From positions 4,340,001-4,404,000 of the forward strand of contig NZ_AP024660.1 of assembly GCF_019977395.1 (NCBI RefSeq): 64,000 nucleotides of DNA, read 5' to 3'. A program made the position numbers and the translations under genes. This document shows positions 57,258 through 64,000 of this stretch, one piece after another; position 1 is the first letter of the stretch; the number at the start of each line of letters is the position of its first letter. This DNA comes from Arthrobacter sp. NicSoilC5 (lineage in GTDB: Bacteria; Actinomycetota; Actinomycetes; Actinomycetales; Micrococcaceae). The notes under the pieces were generated by a model. The model saw nothing but the letters and a program-made list of their open reading frames with translations. It was not told where the DNA came from and did no database searches.

Positions 57258-58679
57258 ATGACTGTGACTACGCATCCAGATTTCAGTTCCCCCCGGATCG
57301 CAATCCTGGGAGGTGGTCCCGGCGGATACGAAGCTGCCATGGTGGCCGCCTCTTTGGGGGCGACCGTTACCGTCATCGAACGTGCCGGGCTCGGTGGATC
57401 CGCGGTGCTGACCGACGTAGTCCCCTCCAAGACCCTCATTGCCACGGCCGACCTCATGACCCGCGTCGCGGAAGCCGGCGAGCTGGGAGTGAAGTTCGAC
57501 GTCGACGGCGGCGACTTCGTCCCGGTCATGCGCGCCGACCTCAAGCACATCAACGACCGCCTCCTTAACCTGGCCCGCAACCAGTCCCGGGACATCCGCG
57601 ACGGCCTGGAGAAACAGGGCGTGCGCATCATCGAAGGCTCCGGCCGGCTCCTGGACAGCCACCGGATCGAAGTCCTGACCGTGGACGGCACCGAAACCGT
57701 CGAAGCCGACACCATCCTGCTGGCGGTAGGCGCGCACCCCCGCGAGCTGGAAACGGCCCGCCCGGACGGCGAACGGATCCTGAACTGGACGCAGATCTAC
57801 AACCTCGACGAGTTGCCCGAGGAGCTCATTGTGGTGGGGTCCGGCGTCACCGGCGCCGAATTCGCGTCCGCCTACAACGGCCTGGGCTCCAAGGTCACCC
57901 TGGTCTCCAGCCGTGACCGCGTGCTGCCCGGCTCAGACGTTGACGCCGCAGTGGTCCTGGAGGAAGTCTTTGAACGCCGCGGTGTGCGGGTCCTGTCCCG
58001 CTCCCGTGCCCAGACCGTGGAACGCACGGACGATGGCGTGGTGGTCACCCTCTCCGACGGCACCAAGGTGACCGGCAGCCACTGCCTCCTGTGCCTTGGC
58101 TCCATCCCCAACACTGCGGGGATTGGCCTTGAGGAGGCCGGCGTGGCCGTGAGCGAAAGCGGCCACATCAAGGTCGACGGCGTCTCCCGGACCACGGCCC
58201 CGAACATTTACGCCGCCGGTGACTGCACCGGCGTCCTGCCGCTGGCCTCCGTGGCCGCCATGCAGGGCCGGATCGCGGTGGCGCACTTCATGGGCGACGG
58301 CGTCACCCCGCTCAAGCTCCACCAGGTGGCCTCCAACATCTTCACCTCACCGGAAATCGCGAACGTGGGCGTCTCCGAAGCCGAGATCGAGTCCGGCAAG
58401 TACCAGGCCGACGTCATCAAGCTCTCCCTGCGCAGCAACGCCCGCGCCAAGATGCGCAACGCCAAGGACGGGTTCGTGAAGATCTTCGCCCGGAAGGGCT
58501 CCGGCACGGTGATCGGCGGCGTGGTGGTCGGACCCAATGCCTCGGAGCTGATCTTCCCCATTTCCATCGCGGTCAAGCAGAAGCTGCACGTGGACGACGT
58601 CGCCAGCACGTTTACGGTGTACCCGTCGCTCACCGGATCCATCTCCGAGGCAGCCCGCCGCCTGCACGTCCACATGTAA
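57258..58679 (+). CDS. lpdA: NAD(P)H-quinone dehydrogenase, LpdA type
   Basis: A 473-residue flavoprotein of the disulfide-reductase family. The FAD loop is IAILGGGPGGYEAAMVAA (about 14-31), the NAD loop is LIVVGSGVTGAEFASAY (about 190-206), and IYAAGDCTGVLPLASVAAMQ (about 316). The redox-active cysteine pair is missing: where relatives have CxxxxC, this reads GSAVLTDVVPSK. It therefore cannot act as a lipoamide dehydrogenase. M. tuberculosis LpdA (Rv3303c), also without the pair, reduces quinones, which is the best-supported role. ATG 57258 follows GGGAGAGA. Confidence 0.9.
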   Translation: MTVTTHPDFSSPRIAILGGGPGGYEAAMVAASLGATVTVIERAGLGGSAVLTDVVPSKTLIATADLMTRVAEAGELGVKFDVDGGDFVPVMRADLKHINDRLLNLARNQSRDIRDGLEKQGVRIIEGSGRLLDSHRIEVLTVDGTETVEADTILLAVGAHPRELETARPDGERILNWTQIYNLDELPEELIVVGSGVTGAEFASAYNGLGSKVTLVSSRDRVLPGSDVDAAVVLEEVFERRGVRVLSRSRAQTVERTDDGVVVTLSDGTKVTGSHCLLCLGSIPNTAGIGLEEAGVAVSESGHIKVDGVSRTTAPNIYAAGDCTGVLPLASVAAMQGRIAVAHFMGDGVTPLKLHQVASNIFTSPEIANVGVSEAEIESGKYQADVIKLSLRSNARAKMRNAKDGFVKIFARKGSGTVIGGVVVGPNASELIFPISIAVKQKLHVDDVASTFTVYPSLTGSISEAARRLHVHM

Positions 58680-58726
58680 GGCTTTCCCCGGGCAAGCGCG
58701 GGCTGGACCCCTCCGGGGCCCCTGCT

Positions 58727-58773
58727 TAGACTCGAACCAGGCGCGGCCGGGAATTTCCTTGAAGTTCCCGGCC
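58727..58773 (+). promoter_or_regulatory. -10 hexamer and leader hairpin of the small gene at 58808
   Basis: TAGACT (58727-58732) predicts a start near 58739. A 9-bp stem (58745-58753 with 58765-58773) then forms in the 5' leader, 35 bp before the ATG. It could instead be a terminator for the upstream lpdA gene. Confidence 0.35.
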
Positions 58774-58807
58774 GTTCCTGTACCAGCGTCGACGCAAGGA
58801 GAAGCTT

Positions 58808-59056
58808 ATGGAACTGCAGGACATCAAGTGGAACGAGCAGGCGCGGGAAAAGATCCTGCTGGATGCTGACAAGGCACTGCAGGAGGCGGTCCGCGAGGCG
58901 GCGTCGTCCCTGTCCGGCTCGGGGAAGGACAAGGTGTACGAGTTCCTGTTTGAGAAGCTGAAGGACCAGTTCGTGGACTTCCAGCCCGGCCCGGACCTTA
59001 CCAAGTATGCCGAGGCCGTAGCCGGCGGGGAGTTTGATTCAGCGGCAACGGCGTAG
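58808..59056 (+). CDS. Small conserved protein, unknown
   Basis: An 82-residue soluble protein from ATG 58808 with an AAGGAGA ribosome-binding site. It is mostly alpha-helical and charged (WNEQAREKILLDADKALQEA, DKVYEFLFEKLKDQFVDFQP). It has no cysteine and no signal peptide. I do not recognise a domain. Codon use matches its neighbours, it has its own promoter-like hexamer, and a hairpin terminator follows, so it looks like a genuine monocistronic gene. Confidence 0.75.
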   Translation: MELQDIKWNEQAREKILLDADKALQEAVREAASSLSGSGKDKVYEFLFEKLKDQFVDFQPGPDLTKYAEAVAGGEFDSAATA

Positions 59057-59060
59057 AAGC

Positions 59061-59097
59061 CGCTGCCGGCCCTGCTTACGTTGCGGGGCCGGCAGCG
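59061..59097 (+). terminator. Hairpin terminator after the small gene
   Basis: A 12-bp stem (59061-59072 with 59086-59097) lies 4 bp after the stop. The loop TGCTTACGTTGCG can extend the stem by two more pairs. Weakly T-rich sequence follows (CCTGCTTTCC). Confidence 0.65.
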
Positions 59098-59149
59098 TCC
59101 TGCTTTCCCACGTGCGGTGTGAAAGCCCTGGCCAGGGTCGGTTGGGTTC

Positions 59150-60607
59150 CTAGAACGGGTACGGGGCGATGTCCGGGCGCATCGTGAGCCACTGGATCTC
59201 GGTGAACGACTCCATGTTGGCGTGGTGGCCGCCGATCCGCGAGCCGTTGCCGGAGTTCTTCGTTCCGCCGAACGGGGAGTTCGCTTCATCGGAGACGGTC
59301 TGTTCGTTGATGTGGACCTTCCCGGAGTCGAGCCGGTCGGCGATGGTCATGGCCAGCCCGACGTCGCCCAGGATCCCGATGGACAGGCCGTACTCATTGT
59401 CGTTGGCCAGCGCCACAGCCTCATCCACGGTGGAGAACTTCATCACCGGGGCCACCGGGCCGAAGATTTCGTCCTTCCAGGCAGGACTGTCAGTGTTCAG
59501 GTCAACCAGCACGGCGGGCTGGTAGAAGCGGCCGTCGTGGGTTCCCCCGGCGGCGAGCCGGGCGCCCGCCTGGACCGCGTCCTGGACGATCCCGTCCACC
59601 CGCTGCAGCTGGCGCTCGTCGATCACTGGACCCAGCGCCACGGTGCCGCTCTTGGGATCGCCAACGGGCAGGTGGGCCGCCTTCTCCGACAAGGCGGCAA
59701 CGTAGTCGTCGTAGATGTCCTCATGCACGATGTGGCGTCCGGCAGCCATGCAGATCTGGCCCTGGTGCATGAACGAGCCGAACGCCGCCGCGGAGGCCGC
59801 CTTGGCCAGGTCGGCGCCGGGGAGCACGATGAGCGCATTGTTGCCGCCGAGTTCAAGGTGGGCGCGCTTGAGCAGCCGGCCCGCCGTTTCACCGATCTTC
59901 CGGCCGGCCGCCGTCGATCCCGTGAAGGCGATCACGCGGACCTCGGGGGCTTCGACGACGGCGGCTCCGATGTCCGCGCCGCCGGGCAGCAGGGAGAGCA
60001 GGCCCTGCGGAAGCCCGGCCTCCTCGAAGATGCGCACCACGGTCACGCCGCCGCAGACCGCGGTCCGCGGGTCCGGCTTGAGCAGCACGGCGTTACCCAA
60101 TGCCAGGGCAGGGGCCACGGCGCGGATGGAAAGGATCAGCGGGAAGTTGAACGGCGCGATGACGGAGACGACGCCCACAGGACGGCGCCGGGCAAAGGAC
60201 CAGCGGTTTTCGTTGGACGTGAGGACGTCCCCGGCTGGGAGTGAGGGCAGCGCCGAGGCGTCGTAGCATTCGTTGGCGGCGATATGCGTTTCCAGCCCTG
60301 CCTTGGGCGGAATTCCACCTGATTCGCGCACGATCCAGTCCTGGACCTCGGCTGCGTGCTCCTCCCAGAGCTGCCCGGCGCGGCGCAGTACCGCGGCCCT
60401 GTCCTCGGGGTTGCGGGCGGCCCATTCCTTCTGTGCCTTCGCGGCGGCGGTTGCTGCTTCGCGGACGTCCGTCACGGAAGCCACGCCGTAGCTGCCCAGC
60501 TGCTCACCGGTGGCCGGTTCCATGCTGGTGCCGGTACCGCCGCCGCCCGCCCGCCAGCCGTTGAGGTAGATCTTGCCTTCCCAGAGGGCGGAGTCGAGCA
60601 GGGACAT
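59150..60607 (-). CDS. Aldehyde dehydrogenase, benzaldehyde dehydrogenase-like
   Basis: A 485-residue NAD(P)-dependent dehydrogenase. ATG 60607 follows AAAGGA. Motifs are SVIAPFNFPLILSIRAVAPA (about 145), the cofactor loop AFTGSTAAGRKIGETAGRLL (about 225), the catalytic Glu in LELGGNNALIVL (about 252) and the Cys in HQGQICMAAGRHI (about 286). The early part (MSLLDSALWEGKIYLNGW) resembles aromatic-aldehyde dehydrogenases. The substrate is uncertain. It stands alone, convergent with the small gene at 58808. Confidence 0.9.
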   Translation of the reverse strand: MSLLDSALWEGKIYLNGWRAGGGGTGTSMEPATGEQLGSYGVASVTDVREAATAAAKAQKEWAARNPEDRAAVLRRAGQLWEEHAAEVQDWIVRESGGIPPKAGLETHIAANECYDASALPSLPAGDVLTSNENRWSFARRRPVGVVSVIAPFNFPLILSIRAVAPALALGNAVLLKPDPRTAVCGGVTVVRIFEEAGLPQGLLSLLPGGADIGAAVVEAPEVRVIAFTGSTAAGRKIGETAGRLLKRAHLELGGNNALIVLPGADLAKAASAAAFGSFMHQGQICMAAGRHIVHEDIYDDYVAALSEKAAHLPVGDPKSGTVALGPVIDERQLQRVDGIVQDAVQAGARLAAGGTHDGRFYQPAVLVDLNTDSPAWKDEIFGPVAPVMKFSTVDEAVALANDNEYGLSIGILGDVGLAMTIADRLDSGKVHINEQTVSDEANSPFGGTKNSGNGSRIGGHHANMESFTEIQWLTMRPDIAPYPF

Positions 60608-60748
60608 AGGGTGGTCCTTTCGTTGGTCCGGACATCAGGCGTCCGGCCCGGAAGATGGGAGCGCGGGTCAGTCCCGTCCATCACATGCTGTGCGGACGCC
60701 GCCGTCAAGGGCATGGACAGGAAAAGGCAGCGGTATCCGTGCGGAAGC

Positions 60749-61384
60749 TTATGTCGAGGCCGGGAGCCTATTCCGGGCGGCCGGGTCCCGCCGTGCCAGC
60801 CGCGAGGCCACCAGGTAGGTAATGCCGGTTATCAGCGGAACCGCGCTGGCGGAGGCCAAGGAGGCCGCAGGCCCCGACCGGCCAAGAACCGTGATCAGCA
60901 GCGGCAGCGTGCCAATGGCAAACAGCAGCCAGCCGGCCGCGCCTGACCGTTTAAGTCCCAGGACAGCGGCCGGGAACGCCAGGGCGACGACGCCGATGGC
61001 CACCACCGGCCCGTTCGAATCCTGGAGGCTGCGGGCCGTCGCGGGATCGAGGGCGAACCACACGCAGACCGCGACGAGTAGCACGGCCAGCGCCGCCAGG
61101 AGGGGAGATGCTCCGGCCGGCCGGAACCAGGCGAGGGCCGCAAGGACCACCATGGGAGCAAACCAGGACAAGGTCATCATCAGCCCCGTCATGCCGCCGG
61201 GCTGATCCATGGCGTAGCCGCCAATGAAGGTCACGGCCGCCGCAGTGAAGACCGTCATGACCACCGCGCCCATCTTCACCAGTGCACGGGCCCGGCGCTG
61301 CGGATCCTTCTCCCGGACAAGGAGTACTCCGGCCACGGCGGCGAGCACCACCGCGGCGAAGGCCAGTACGAGAGGGAAGGACAT
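60749..61384 (-). CDS. Multi-pass membrane protein, unknown
   Basis: A 211-residue protein from ATG 61384 (MSFPLVLAFAAVVLAAVAGV) with an AGGAGG ribosome-binding site. About six transmembrane helices span nearly the whole length, joined by short Arg/Lys-containing loops (VREKDPQRRARALVKMG after helix 1). It lacks conserved catalytic residues. I do not recognise a family. It lies 84 bp downstream of the nitrate reductase FAD subunit on the same strand and could be in that transcript; transport or a membrane accessory role is conceivable. Confidence 0.78.
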   Translation of the reverse strand: MSFPLVLAFAAVVLAAVAGVLLVREKDPQRRARALVKMGAVVMTVFTAAAVTFIGGYAMDQPGGMTGLMMTLSWFAPMVVLAALAWFRPAGASPLLAALAVLLVAVCVWFALDPATARSLQDSNGPVVAIGVVALAFPAAVLGLKRSGAAGWLLFAIGTLPLLITVLGRSGPAASLASASAVPLITGITYLVASRLARRDPAARNRLPAST

Positions 61385-61468
61385 GGGTGCCTCCTGCGGC
61401 CAGTGGAATCCTGTGACCATTCAAGCCCTGGGGAATCCCGGTGCCAAGGGGCCAAAGCCCCGCAGCTG

Positions 61469-63028
61469 CTATGCGGCGGCTGCCTGGAAGTGCCGTTCGA
61501 TGAGACCCTTGATGTCCTCATGGCAGCCGCCGCACCCGGTTCCGGCGCGGGTGGCCCTGGAAACCTCGGCCACCGTGGAGCAGCCGTCAGAGGCCGCCGC
61601 CGTGATGGCCGCCCCGCTGACCCCCGCACACCGGCACACGGTGCCCGCGGGGTCGGCAGCCCCGGCCCCGGGCAGCTGGTCCGGTCCATCCAGGCGCAGG
61701 AGCAGCGACCGGTCGGCGGGCAGCTCGGCCCCCCGTTCAAAAAGTCCCACGAGTTCGGCCGCGGTCCGGGGCATGCCCACCGCCACCAGGCCTTCCAGCA
61801 CACCGCCCCGGGTGGTCATCTTGACGTACCGGCCGTGCTCGGGATCGGCCCACTGCGACACCTGCAGGCGCGGCCTTCCGTTGACGGCCCCGGCCGTGAG
61901 GGCTTCCTCGTCCCACGGCTCGGCAGCGTTGTCCCCGGCCACGGCCATGTTCATGCCCCGGGCTTTCAGGACCACGACGCCGGGCTGTTCCGGCGGCAGC
62001 GCGGGCAGCACTTCGGCGTCCGCTTCTGCCCCTTCAGCTAACAGGGTGAGGTAACCGGCCAGCCATTCGGCCTGCCGCCAGCCCGGACCCACCAGCCCGG
62101 ACGGTCCGGAGGCGTTCCGGCACGTGGCGCAGCCCGGGTCCGGGCAGCGGACTTCGGCGCAGTCGCCAATGGCAAAGATGTGCGGCTCGTGGTGCGCCCG
62201 CAGCCGGTGGTCCACCAGGATGCCGGTGCCGGTGGAGAGGCCGCAGCCTTCGGCCAGCTCCGTCCGGGGACGCACGCCGCAGGAGATGACCAGGAGGTCG
62301 CCGTCGATCGCTGATCCGTCGTCCAGCAGCAAAGCCGAAAACCCGCCGTCGGGCGCGTTGTGCTCAACGCCGGTGGACCGGGCGTTGCCGGCCACCCGGA
62401 CGCCGCAGCGGCGCAGTCCGGCAGCCAGGACCGCCCCGCCGCCGCGGTCGATGCTGCGGCCCAGCGGGTGCGGGCCGTTGTGGACCACGGTGACCGTGGC
62501 GCCTTCCTCCGCGGCCGCCAGCGCCGTCTCCAGGCCCAGGACGCCGCCGCCCAGGACCACCACGCGCTTGCCGCCGTCCACCGCCTGCCGCAGGACTTCC
62601 GCGTCGCGCAGGTCCCGCAATGCCGTGACTCCGGCAGGCAGCACGGGGGAAGACGGGTCCGGATTGATGCCGGTGAGGTTGGGAATCACCGGCCGGGATC
62701 CCGTGGCAAACACCAGCCGGTCGTAGTGCACGGACGCGCCGTCGGACAGGGCCACCTGCTGCCGCGCCCGGTCCACGCGCTTAACCCGTACGCCCAGCCG
62801 GACATCCACTCCCTCGGCAACCAGCTCGGCGCTGTCGGCGAGGGCAAGGGCGTCAGCGGTGGTCCGGCCGACGCCGAGATCGGCCACCAGGACGCGGTTG
62901 TAGGCGGCCTCGGCTTCCTGGCCCACCACTGTGAGCCTGGCGTGTCCGCTGCGCACGGCGGGCAGGAGCTCGTCCACCAGCCGGGCGGCCACGGGGCCGA
63001 ATCCCACAATGACAATCTGCTCGCTCAT
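61469..63028 (-). CDS. nasB: Assimilatory nitrate reductase FAD/[2Fe-2S] electron-transfer subunit
   Basis: A 519-residue flavoprotein from ATG 63028 (MSEQIVIVGFGPVAARLVDE), overlapping the preceding gene's stop by 4 nt (ATGA). FAD loop at 4-20, NADH loop RVVVLGGGVLGLETALAAAE (about 153-172), IFAIGDCAEVRCPDPGCATC (about 289). The C-terminal BFD-like [2Fe-2S] domain has TVCRCAGVSG and GTGCGGCHEDIKGLIE (about 455-510). It resembles the N-terminal half of NirB and Bacillus NasB, and would pass electrons from NADH to the molybdenum subunit encoded just upstream. Confidence 0.87.
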   Translation of the reverse strand: MSEQIVIVGFGPVAARLVDELLPAVRSGHARLTVVGQEAEAAYNRVLVADLGVGRTTADALALADSAELVAEGVDVRLGVRVKRVDRARQQVALSDGASVHYDRLVFATGSRPVIPNLTGINPDPSSPVLPAGVTALRDLRDAEVLRQAVDGGKRVVVLGGGVLGLETALAAAEEGATVTVVHNGPHPLGRSIDRGGGAVLAAGLRRCGVRVAGNARSTGVEHNAPDGGFSALLLDDGSAIDGDLLVISCGVRPRTELAEGCGLSTGTGILVDHRLRAHHEPHIFAIGDCAEVRCPDPGCATCRNASGPSGLVGPGWRQAEWLAGYLTLLAEGAEADAEVLPALPPEQPGVVVLKARGMNMAVAGDNAAEPWDEEALTAGAVNGRPRLQVSQWADPEHGRYVKMTTRGGVLEGLVAVGMPRTAAELVGLFERGAELPADRSLLLRLDGPDQLPGAGAADPAGTVCRCAGVSGAAITAAASDGCSTVAEVSRATRAGTGCGGCHEDIKGLIERHFQAAAA

Positions 63029-64000
63029 GAGGCCTCCGTCGTTTGAAGCATGCGGGCGGATTCGGGCGCGGCCACGGGCCGGACCCAAACGGTGTTGAAC
63101 TTGAACTCGGGCATCCCGGAGACCGGATCCGTCGCCGCTTCCGTCAGCCGGTTGGCGCTCTCAGCCCCGGGAAAGTGGAAGGGCAGGAACACCGTTTCCG
63201 GGCGGATGGCGGTGCTGTGCTCGGCCCGGCACACCACTTCGCCGCGCCCGTTGGACACCGATACCAGCGTTCCGGCGGCGATGCCCATGGCGTCGGCCGC
63301 CGCCGGGTGGATCTGCATCTTGGCCTCCGGCTGGGCGGCGGCGAGCTCGGCGACCCGGCGGGTCTGGGCGCCGGACTGGTAGTGCTCCAGGAGGCGGCCG
63401 GTGATGAGGGTCATGGGTGTGCCGGCGGGGCCTGTTGCGTGCCCGGCGGCTTCAGCCGCGGGAGTCCGGCGGCGGCGCGGCGCCACCGGGACCATGACCG
63501 CCTTGCCGTCGGGGTGGGCGAAGCCGTCCCGGAACAGCCGGGGCGTTCCGGTGCTGCCGGCCGGGTACGGCCAGTGGGCGGCCTCGCCGCGGTCCAGCAT
63601 GGCGTAGTCGATGCCGGAGTAGTCGGCCAGGCCGCCCGCGGAAGCCAGGCGGAGTTCCTCGAAGACGGTTTCCGGATCGTCGCTGTAGGTGGACGGGGCG
63701 TCCAGGCGCTCGGCCAGGCGGGCCATAATCCAGAGTTCGCTGCGGGCGCCGGCGGGAGGGGAGATGGCACGGCGGCGGCGCAGGACGCGGCCTTCCAGGT
63801 TGGTCAGGGTGCCTTCCTCCTCCGCCCACTGGAGCACGGGAAGGATCAGGTCCGCCTCCGCAGCGGTCTCGGACAGGAAGAAGTCGCAGACCACCAGGAA
63901 GTCCAGGCTCCGCAGCCCCTCGATCACGGCGTTGGCGTCAGGTGCCGCCACCGCGATGTTGGAGGCGTGGACAAAAAGGCACCGGACGCCGTCGGGCTGT
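63025..64000 (-). CDS. nasA: Assimilatory nitrate reductase catalytic subunit, 3' part only
   Basis: Only the last 325 codons are in the window; the frame is open to base 64000, so the start and most of the protein lie to the right. Visible are the end of the molybdopterin oxidoreductase domain (FLVVCDFFLSETAAEADLIL, EEEGTLTNLEGRVLRRRRA) and the molydopterin dinucleotide-binding domain (TLITGRLLEHYQSGAQTRRV, VFLPFHFPGAESANRLTEAA). The reaction would be nitrate to nitrite. It overlaps nasB by 4 nt, so they are coupled. Nitrate specificity comes from family and context with nirB. Confidence 0.88.
   Translation of the reverse strand, partial: QPDGVRCLFVHASNIAVAAPDANAVIEGLRSLDFLVVCDFFLSETAAEADLILPVLQWAEEEGTLTNLEGRVLRRRRAISPPAGARSELWIMARLAERLDAPSTYSDDPETVFEELRLASAGGLADYSGIDYAMLDRGEAAHWPYPAGSTGTPRLFRDGFAHPDGKAVMVPVAPRRRRTPAAEAAGHATGPAGTPMTLITGRLLEHYQSGAQTRRVAELAAAQPEAKMQIHPAAADAMGIAAGTLVSVSNGRGEVVCRAEHSTAIRPETVFLPFHFPGAESANRLTEAATDPVSGMPEFKFNTVWVRPVAAPESARMLQTTEAS

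Noticed and set aside
1..64000. Prophage, insertion sequence, integron, toxin-antitoxin or defence island
   Set aside because: No transposase, integrase, restriction, toxin or phage structural motif is visible in any plausible frame, and gene composition is uniform along the window.

Overview
The window is about 64 kb of high-GC chromosome from an actinobacterium, most likely a member of the Micrococcaceae close to Arthrobacter/Pseudarthrobacter. This rests on the GC-rich codon use, the frequent GTG/TTG starts, several actinobacteria-restricted families (DUF5719, DUF3499, SCO4848, RpfB-like Rpf, NnaR-type HemD fusion) and gene order. Much of the order matches the block known in Mycobacterium tuberculosis: pmt/rsmI divergent, then tatD-rpf-rsmA-ispE, an ABC-F gene, a TetR gene, glmU-prs-rplY-pth and mfd. 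I see no prophage, insertion sequence, integron, CRISPR array or secondary-metabolite cluster. It reads as core chromosome with a few lineage-specific insertions.

Layout. 1-9.0 kb: envelope protein DUF5719 (cut by the left edge), a degenerate zincin, DUF3499, a Trm112-like protein, ahcY, an L,D-transpeptidase, an RDD and a SpoIIM membrane protein, and a TIGR01906 membrane protein. 9.0-15.3 kb: fadD-type acyl-CoA synthetase, protein mannosyltransferase, rsmI, and a succinate-semialdehyde-type dehydrogenase. 15.3-20.4 kb: moxR-DUF58-transglutaminase operon on the minus strand. 20.5-31.8 kb: tatD, rpf, rsmA, ispE, ABC-F, TetR, tRNA-Gln(UUG), glmU, prs, rplY, pth. 31.9-37.3 kb: two adjacent large P-loop LuxR regulators. 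37.3-39.5 kb: a structured 480-bp gap, then sufS-sufU. 39.6-48.8 kb: small membrane protein, DUF2505, SDR/DUF2867 protein, mfd, YdjM-type membrane protein, a small membrane protein, deoC and a short FAD oxidoreductase. 49.0-54.5 kb: nirB-cobA-nnaR operon with nirD divergent. 54.5-61.4 kb: phosphohexomutase, purine nucleoside phosphorylase, LpdA-like quinone reductase, a small conserved protein, an aldehyde dehydrogenase and an unknown membrane protein. 61.5-64.0 kb: two assimilatory nitrate reductase genes, the second running off the right edge.

The clearest functional theme is nitrate/nitrite assimilation. Nitrate reductase (61.5-64 kb) would deliver nitrite to NirBD. CobA supplies the first step from uroporphyrinogen III to the sirohaem that NirB needs. 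The HemD-winged-helix fusion is the probable pathway regulator. The nirB/nirD intergenic region carries four GTTTC/TTAAC half-sites spaced exactly 11 bp apart, which is the architecture of a GlnR box. A weaker copy lies at almost the same distance upstream of the small FAD oxidoreductase at 47.9-48.8 kb, suggesting it belongs to the same regulon.

Other signals worth a look are: nine genes whose start codon lies 6-8 nt behind a TANNNT hexamer (likely leaderless mRNAs); long structured leaders before rpf and rplY; nested inverted repeats in the luxR-sufS gap; and an apparent N-terminal frame problem in the second LuxR gene. I did not find a clearly new multi-gene system. The LuxR pair with its adjacent structured region, and the small GlnR-linked oxidoreductase, are the least explained parts.
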